This document shows, piece after piece, positions 61,501-64,000 of a stretch of 64,000 nt of DNA. The position numbers and the translations under genes were made by a program. Position 1 is the stretch's first letter. Every line of letters begins with the position of its first letter. The stretch comes from Lachnospiraceae bacterium (GTDB taxonomy: Bacteria > Bacillota > Clostridia > Lachnospirales > Lachnospiraceae). The notes under the pieces were generated by a model, which made no database searches, was not told the DNA's origin, and was given only the letters and a program-made list of their open reading frames with translations. The stretch is from the NCBI GenBank assembly GCA_017431345.1, contig JAFRLH010000083.1, forward strand, positions 62,001 to 126,000, given 5' to 3'.

Positions 61501-62204
61501 TCTGTGGAATCTGCAGTATCCTGTACGGGAATGCTTTCTTCCGCAGTTTCCCCGGCAGCAGTTTCCCCGGCAGCAGTTTCCCCGGCAGCGGCTTTTTTCT
61601 CAACGGTCTCGTTTTCAACAGTTCCGGGAGTTTCCTTTTCCGTACTGTCCCCGGGAAGGAGTCCTTCTTCGGCGGCGGGCAGGGTCCCGGCCGCAGTCTC
61701 TTCTTTTCCTTCCGTTTCGGCAGCCTCTGTCTCTGACTGCACTTCTTTTTCCGTTTCCGGTTCCGCGAAACATTCCGAAGAATGGATATGTTCTTCCTTT
61801 CCGCAGGTCAGTTCGGTTTCCGTTTCGAAGCAGGATTCATCATGGGTATGTCCTTCGGTCTCCTGTTTCCCGCAGATCAGGATCCGCTCTGTCTCATAAC
61901 ATTCGTCTGTATGAACATGTCCGTCCTCTTCCTTCTGTTCACACACCAGGACCTTCTCTTCTTTATAGCAGGCATCCGAATGCGCATGGCCTTCGGTCTC
62001 ATCCAGTCCGCAGACACATACTGTAGTTGTTGTATAACAATCGTCCGTATGCTCGTGCTCTTCGATTCCGCATACGGTCTTCTTCTCCATCGTGATTGCC
62101 GGGAGGATCAGGGAATAAGTCGTGATGAACACGACAACAACGGCTGTCGTGAAGAACAACCGTCTGACCTGAAGTATTCTGTTCAGTACATGAAACAATC
62201 TCAT
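55551..62204 (-). CDS. Giant LPXTG-anchored surface protein with SpaA/CnaB-like domains and five His/Cys repeats
   Basis: A 2217-residue wall protein. After an N-terminal membrane segment (about 17-38) come five repeats of the form C-G-x(2,5)-H-x-H-[ST]-x-x-C-[YF] (about residues 44-147), then a Glu/Thr/Ala-rich stretch. Two copies of a roughly 150-residue domain follow (about 245-400 and 400-550). The middle carries ricin/fascin-like sheets and, at about 1150-1310, a fibro-slime/PA14-like domain (HFAMELTGHFMQPPNGHDAW). The last 700 residues hold several SpaA/CnaB-like domains (for example VVKTDWTGTGLADAVFELK and KAVKQDASGHPLSGAEFALYK). It ends LPSTGG, a hydrophobic helix and RRRAK, the sortase signal. 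It likely mediates adhesion; the His/Cys repeats may bind metal. Confidence 0.93.
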   Translation of the reverse strand: MRLFHVLNRILQVRRLFFTTAVVVVFITTYSLILPAITMEKKTVCGIEEHEHTDDCYTTTTVCVCGLDETEGHAHSDACYKEEKVLVCEQKEEDGHVHTDECYETERILICGKQETEGHTHDESCFETETELTCGKEEHIHSSECFAEPETEKEVQSETEAAETEGKEETAAGTLPAAEEGLLPGDSTEKETPGTVENETVEKKAAAGETAAGETAAGETAEESIPVQDTADSTEDSQTAAERALRAEGNGYQITVICGSEAGIPEDAELEVREIRQGSADYKEYISDTEKQLEPEEGTVSYARFFDITITDASGREIQPEEAVDVRIVLDDLQDRIGADAEEAAQVVHFSGDPERIDAEMAGDEVNFEAEGFSVYGIIATTIEKTVLASDGQNYKISVSCGPETGIPENAELYVEEITESSSAYDAYAAAAVNALGAEKGSAGYIRLFDIKIVDKDDPDVKYQPKDGTAVDVKIELSDQAAREEVPANTQVVHFADGTVSGEVIENTVQAEKDGFSASFSAASFSVYAVVDAEEPVNFEDTASSLYDLTSARGEGGFWLSVTQGSATDNYYMQSVLNGNGAFAETTDRSQAAVWFFEPVEGTTDRFRIYTGSSSSRQYLARDPSDAQNRKMKLSDTGDVFQVTQSSGKFYIRLDGQDNWIQHSGSGSGIRLYSQNSNAGNCKFTFTFSEIAPANPYGLDGMTYGIMNRKSDTAAYGMLAEEKGNGLDVKQALIRTDPMDPNHLLYVAKDSDIAMWTFEKVEKDIYYLQSEGKYLRITGNKLALADTPDEHCRIRVIPGTGANAGKVRLLGEQANKAVYLPGDNKVFNANAESSSGNSWHNLMEKSVLEDSDFVEYAAYKVSVSDRVNVANDKQVLIYTRVWNPNDKKYEFYAVDQNSNLVPCYESGDSIVWIGTQNNQQMLWNFTEYYNPGTTTPNGYYTLQNAYTGQYIAPQINGGQILSDEFFRVNLNGRRYGDYYTPILAWDDPHYDYAGYKVENGKIVSCPMAEADTFYFAVMKKAEGTLTPVETVDHEALGLTMKMIDCSDQAYMSGILGNNNGGTGTALQQGILSSAISGDAAGYPDITERPGTSLGTLYAGAAQVNHLFIQSIYDGSGYFQFDSSENFAHLSGNNFDVYQELGTVDGGSNTRQHGQFMPYNMLDPNKVHPQHPENLTDIYGNPRSENDPRKYEPLYDFTEKDDHHFAMELTGHFMQPPNGHDAWGHDIIFEFVGDDDFWLYVDGELVIDLGGIHSAVPGSVNYSTGEVNVNGQSTTLKDLFYNNYKNRDNHTDVEAQAYVDSIFQKKMVDGNECYVFRDYTDHTVRIFYMERGAGASNLRMRFNLTTVEPGEVLLKKEIIGTDKQDFTSVRFPFQIYCQTEPGGEYQLLRQEVGTNSKWRVNYQNTSTRVDFAETAEIDNVTYDNVFYLKPGQTASIMTPDNTLSYYIKECGVDTSIYNEVRINDEIAAGVQPEGAVHTKCYETGKAAVSDRKSVTFGNQVDPGQLRTLTIKKRLFAEDGTTELSGQDDPAGFTMRLSLGEDLAYYNQGDYFIKDPSGDYCYFDSSLKTFASIGSQDLADLTPEQLNKVTFRTSPSGAASKLPAGYSIEVRDLLVGTKFKVTEEDYDNPVGYGKRIWTETEGDVSHTYTGYKRVAGSYLVDEGDTENAGVIRDNSNPQIEVHNQRGWGIRANKVWSDQDFMRSHDYAYIAVYVKGELLPDTVRRVDAYNYTTYYFPSLEADAEFSDYRVYEVKLTDPVVAADGTVTYTRLEKMDTGDTIQLGGTDSDGNVLSDLTYEVSYGQGTPDQGGKTRADTVTNTRLGGLRVVKTDWTGTGLADAVFELKQGTSLVGRYTSDAEGLVTTFYLDDGTYTLSETKAPVRHHGLFADITITVENGTYSIPESSERDYVFDQESGVLTVKNRPFVLKAVKQDASGHPLSGAEFALYKQITTSNGVRKDYYPISGYEQLVSGDDGVIQGINEYLSPGSYYLCETKAPSGCEELEEDLCFSIGLDGGVTIRTAAYVSWLRTEEKETADGEMDYTITVINGNTHMVSVWKTDMNYNALTGASFSLYRVADYDDSEERPTENAVPVLPGTPVGEDGILPLGSLPDGEYRLVEEQSPAGYMSASSAIKVFVGSSGVTAMQGMQPAEVTQKGDGHWQEGQADAVWQIRVWNNPGVELPSTGGHGTALISLFGFLLTVTAGAGLAMLQRRRAKGLR
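61543..61587. repeat. Three tandem 15-bp repeats in the giant surface protein gene
   Basis: gcagtttccccggca occurs three times in a row, in frame (five codons), coding for repeated AAGET on the minus strand. The copy number can change without a frameshift, so it may vary between strains. Confidence 0.85.
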
Positions 62205-62302
62205 GAGAACCGGCCTTTCGTGCTGATCGGAAAAGATCTGCTGCCCGGCGGATCTTCCGCATTCGAAGTTCCGTCTTTATTAATAGTCTAATCCATCATT
62301 TT

Positions 62303-62331
62303 AATATATTATACAAAATTATTATTTTCAA
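62303..62331 (-). promoter_or_regulatory. Promoter of the giant surface protein gene
   Basis: On the minus strand TTGAAA (62331-62326), a 17-base spacer and TATATT (62308-62303), in an AT-rich stretch 100 bases before the ATG. Confidence 0.65.
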
Positions 62332-62363
62332 CTTTTAGAATAATGATTTCTTCACAGTATAAG

Positions 62364-62411
62364 AAAAAAGCCTTCCTCATGATGGGTTCATCCCGTCATG
62401 AGAAAGGCTTT
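62364..62411 (-). terminator. Terminator of moaB and the moa operon
   Basis: On the minus strand arms aagcctttctcatga and tcatgaggaaggctt, followed by six T. It lies 15 bases after the moaB stop. Confidence 0.85.
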
Positions 62412-62426
62412 CTGTATTTTCGTCTG

Positions 62427-62933
62427 TTACCGCGCACAGTTCGATGTCATGGAAAGAAGGATCTCCAGCCCATGTCCGAGCGCCGGCAGGATGTATTCGA
62501 GGCTTTCCTTTACCGCCTTCGGGCTTCCGGGCATATTGATGATCAGGGTCCTTCTGCGGATCCCTGACTCCGCCCTGGAGAGCATCGCCCGGTTCGTGAT
62601 CGTCATGCTGTAAGCGCGCATGGCTTCGGGTATGCCGGGAACCATTCTGTCACAGATTTCCTTCGTCACTTCCGGCATGATATCCTTGGGGGAAAAGCCT
62701 GTGCCTCCGGTAGTCAGGATGAGATCTGCCGTTCCTTCGTCGCAGATCTTCATCATGGATGCCCTCAGCATTGCGAAATCATCCGGCAGAATGATTTTCT
62801 GAACGACTTCGTATCCTCCGTCTTCAAGCAGGATCTCCTCTATGGCCGGTCCGCTCACATCTTCCCTTTCGCCTTTGTATCCGCTGTCGCTGGAGGTAAT
62901 GACCGCCACTCTGAATTTTCTTTTTTCTTCCAT
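62427..62933 (-). CDS. Molybdopterin adenylyltransferase / MoaB-MogA family protein
   Basis: A 168-residue protein of the MoaB/MogA fold. ATG 62933 (MEEKRKFRVAVITSSDSGYKGE) is chosen over 62969 because of GGAG upstream and typical start. Landmarks are VITSSDSGYKGEREDVSGP, LTTGGTGFSPKDIMPE, and LIINMPGSPKAVKESLEYILPALGH. It adenylates molybdopterin before metal insertion. It is in the moaC-moaA-moaB cluster. Confidence 0.93.
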   Translation of the reverse strand: MEEKRKFRVAVITSSDSGYKGEREDVSGPAIEEILLEDGGYEVVQKIILPDDFAMLRASMMKICDEGTADLILTTGGTGFSPKDIMPEVTKEICDRMVPGIPEAMRAYSMTITNRAMLSRAESGIRRRTLIINMPGSPKAVKESLEYILPALGHGLEILLSMTSNCAR

Positions 62934-62975
62934 CTTCTGTATCTCCGCTCTATTTATTGTTCTGTCCACTGATTT

Positions 62976-63950
62976 TTAACCGCCGATCTGTGACATGATG
63001 CGGTGCTCTGCACCGGCAGCATCCACATTGTCAAAATGATGTCCTTCCGGTTTTTTTAGGATCGCTTTTTTGATCGCCTCCGCAAGATCTTCATCCGATC
63101 CCGCAGCGAGCACCGGCCTGAGATCCTCTCCGGTCTCGAACTGCAGACAGCTCTTCAGGAACCCGTCTGCCGTCAGTCTTACGCGGTTGCAGCCGCTGCA
63201 GAATTTATGGCTGACCGCGGAAATGAAGCCGATCCTGCCGGCATAACCCTCCGCCCTGTAATAATGCGCCGGACCGTTCCCCAGCTGCTCGTCTACAGGC
63301 ACAAGCTTTCCCGTAAACGGTTCCAGCCGCGAGATAAGCTGCTCCTCTGAGAGGAAACCGCAGTCTTTCCCGAGACCGATCGGCATCATTTCAATAAACC
63401 GGACATGAACGGGATGGTCTTTTGCATAGGCTGCGACAGCCGCAAGATCCTCCGGATCCTGATCCTCCATCGGAACACAGTTGATCTTCAGCGGCAGCCT
63501 GCCGTCTTCGATGACCGCCTGTATCGATTTTTTTACATTCTCCAATTCATCGCGCCGTGTGAGCATTCTGAACCGTTCCCGGTCAAGCGTATCCAGGCTG
63601 ACCGTGACTGCATCCAGGCCGGCGTCGATCAGCGCCGGAAGCTTGTCCGCAAGCAGAACGCCGTTCGTTGTCATAGTGATCTGTTCGATCTCCGGGATCG
63701 CTTTCAGCGAACGGATCAGCAGTTCCACCCTGCGCCGCACAAGCGGTTCCCCGCCCGTGATCTTGATCTTCCGGATCCCCAGAAGGGCCGCCTGTCGGCA
63801 GATCCGCTCTATATCCGCAAAACGGAGGATCTCCTCATGGCATTTCGGCGGAATGCCTTCTTCCGGCATGCAGTATACGCACCGGAGATCGCATCTGTCC
63901 GTAACGGAAACGCGCAGATAATCTATAGTACGCCCGATCCTGTCCTTCAT
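62976..63950 (-). CDS. moaA: GTP 3',8-cyclase MoaA
   Basis: A 324-residue radical SAM enzyme starting the molybdenum cofactor pathway. The first [4Fe-4S] cysteines are at residues 20, 24 and 27 (CDLRCVYC), a second C-terminal set is CSGC...SCLQ, and the protein ends in the essential GG (IMSQIGG). The start overlaps the moaC stop (ATGA). Together with MoaC it makes cPMP from GTP. Confidence 0.97.
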   Translation of the reverse strand: MKDRIGRTIDYLRVSVTDRCDLRCVYCMPEEGIPPKCHEEILRFADIERICRQAALLGIRKIKITGGEPLVRRRVELLIRSLKAIPEIEQITMTTNGVLLADKLPALIDAGLDAVTVSLDTLDRERFRMLTRRDELENVKKSIQAVIEDGRLPLKINCVPMEDQDPEDLAAVAAYAKDHPVHVRFIEMMPIGLGKDCGFLSEEQLISRLEPFTGKLVPVDEQLGNGPAHYYRAEGYAGRIGFISAVSHKFCSGCNRVRLTADGFLKSCLQFETGEDLRPVLAAGSDEDLAEAIKKAILKKPEGHHFDNVDAAGAEHRIMSQIGG

Positions 63951-64000
63951 CTCATGAAATCCCCGCTTTTTCCGCCGTGTTTTTCATCAAGATGAACGGC
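63947..64000 (-). CDS. moaC: C-terminal end of moaC (cut by window edge)
   Basis: The last 17 codons read AVHLDEKHGGKSGDFMR and stop at TGA 63949-63947. The EKxGGKSGDF tail is the diagnostic C terminus of MoaC (cPMP synthase), and its position directly ahead of moaA with a 4-base overlap fits. The rest lies outside the window. Confidence 0.85.
   Translation of the reverse strand, partial: AVHLDEKHGGKSGDFMR

Noticed and set aside
1-64000. CRISPR array, rRNA, insertion sequence or prophage
   Set aside because: No regularly spaced direct repeats, no rRNA-like sequence, no transposase or integrase, and no run of phage structural genes were seen; the lysozyme-like gene at 43958 has a signal peptide and wall-binding domains and stands alone.

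Overview
The window looks like a chromosomal segment of a spore-lineage, Gram-positive, anaerobic member of the Clostridia, most likely family Lachnospiraceae. This is inferred from gene content and order, not from a database search. The signs are: strong AGGAGG-type ribosome sites, housekeeping promoters of the TTGACA/TATAAT type with 17-base spacers, a rpmB / Asp23 / FakA / RecG block, a YicC-Gmk-RpoZ-RimO-PgsA-CinA operon, a GerW sporulation gene, a PPi-type phosphofructokinase, an electron-bifurcating lactate dehydrogenase set, a dcw division cluster with a SpoVD/PBP2-type transpeptidase, and LPXTG and LCP surface genes. Base composition is roughly balanced and even throughout; I see no integrated phage, insertion sequence, CRISPR array or rRNA. 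There is one tRNA gene.

Layout. 1-5165: a cut-off gene end, a small Cys-rich protein, and a leftward operon asp23-fakA-recG that is divergent from rpmB. 5258-14549: one long leftward unit starting at a good promoter at 14607-14635 and running yicC-gmk-rpoZ-rimO-pgsA-(80-bp repeat)-cinA-hypothetical-DUF2953-gerW-rarA-phosphohexomutase, with most genes overlapping by a few bases. 14714-19765: rqcH (+), then leftward pfp-trmO and nagA. 19985-30885: transporters (DMT, MATE), a zinc-ribbon DUF4428 protein, a CoA-acylating aldehyde dehydrogenase, AlkD, a secreted Ig-like protein and an LDH-EtfB-EtfA operon. 30964-41210: a Dabb protein and the leftward dcw cluster mraZ-rsmH-ftsL-pbp2-mraY-murD-ftsW-ftsQ-ftsZ, preceded by a promoter and three 10-bp-phased GTGG repeats that fit an MraZ operator. 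41524-43893: tRNA-Gly, an S66 peptidase and asnA. 43958-46799: a secreted lysozyme-like protein and a YitT protein. 46966-53579: a TetR-regulated export locus (MMPL transporter plus a 1036-residue heptad-repeat protein) with two palindromic operators between divergent promoters. 53628-64000: an LCP cell-wall ligase with an extra binding-protein-like domain, a 2217-residue LPXTG surface protein, and the molybdenum cofactor genes moaB-moaA-moaC (the last is cut by the window edge).

How the parts fit. Most of the window is cell-cycle, envelope and translation housekeeping. The accessory, potentially novel material is (i) the MMPL/heptad-protein/TetR/phosphatase locus at 46966-53579, (ii) the giant surface protein with five His/Cys repeats at its N terminus, (iii) the acidic tail on PBP2, and (iv) the regulatory architecture upstream of mraZ (MraZ boxes, a terminator-like hairpin in the leader and a LexA-like palindrome). 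Reading starts were trimmed from the longest open frame wherever a ribosome site and family alignment favoured a later start.
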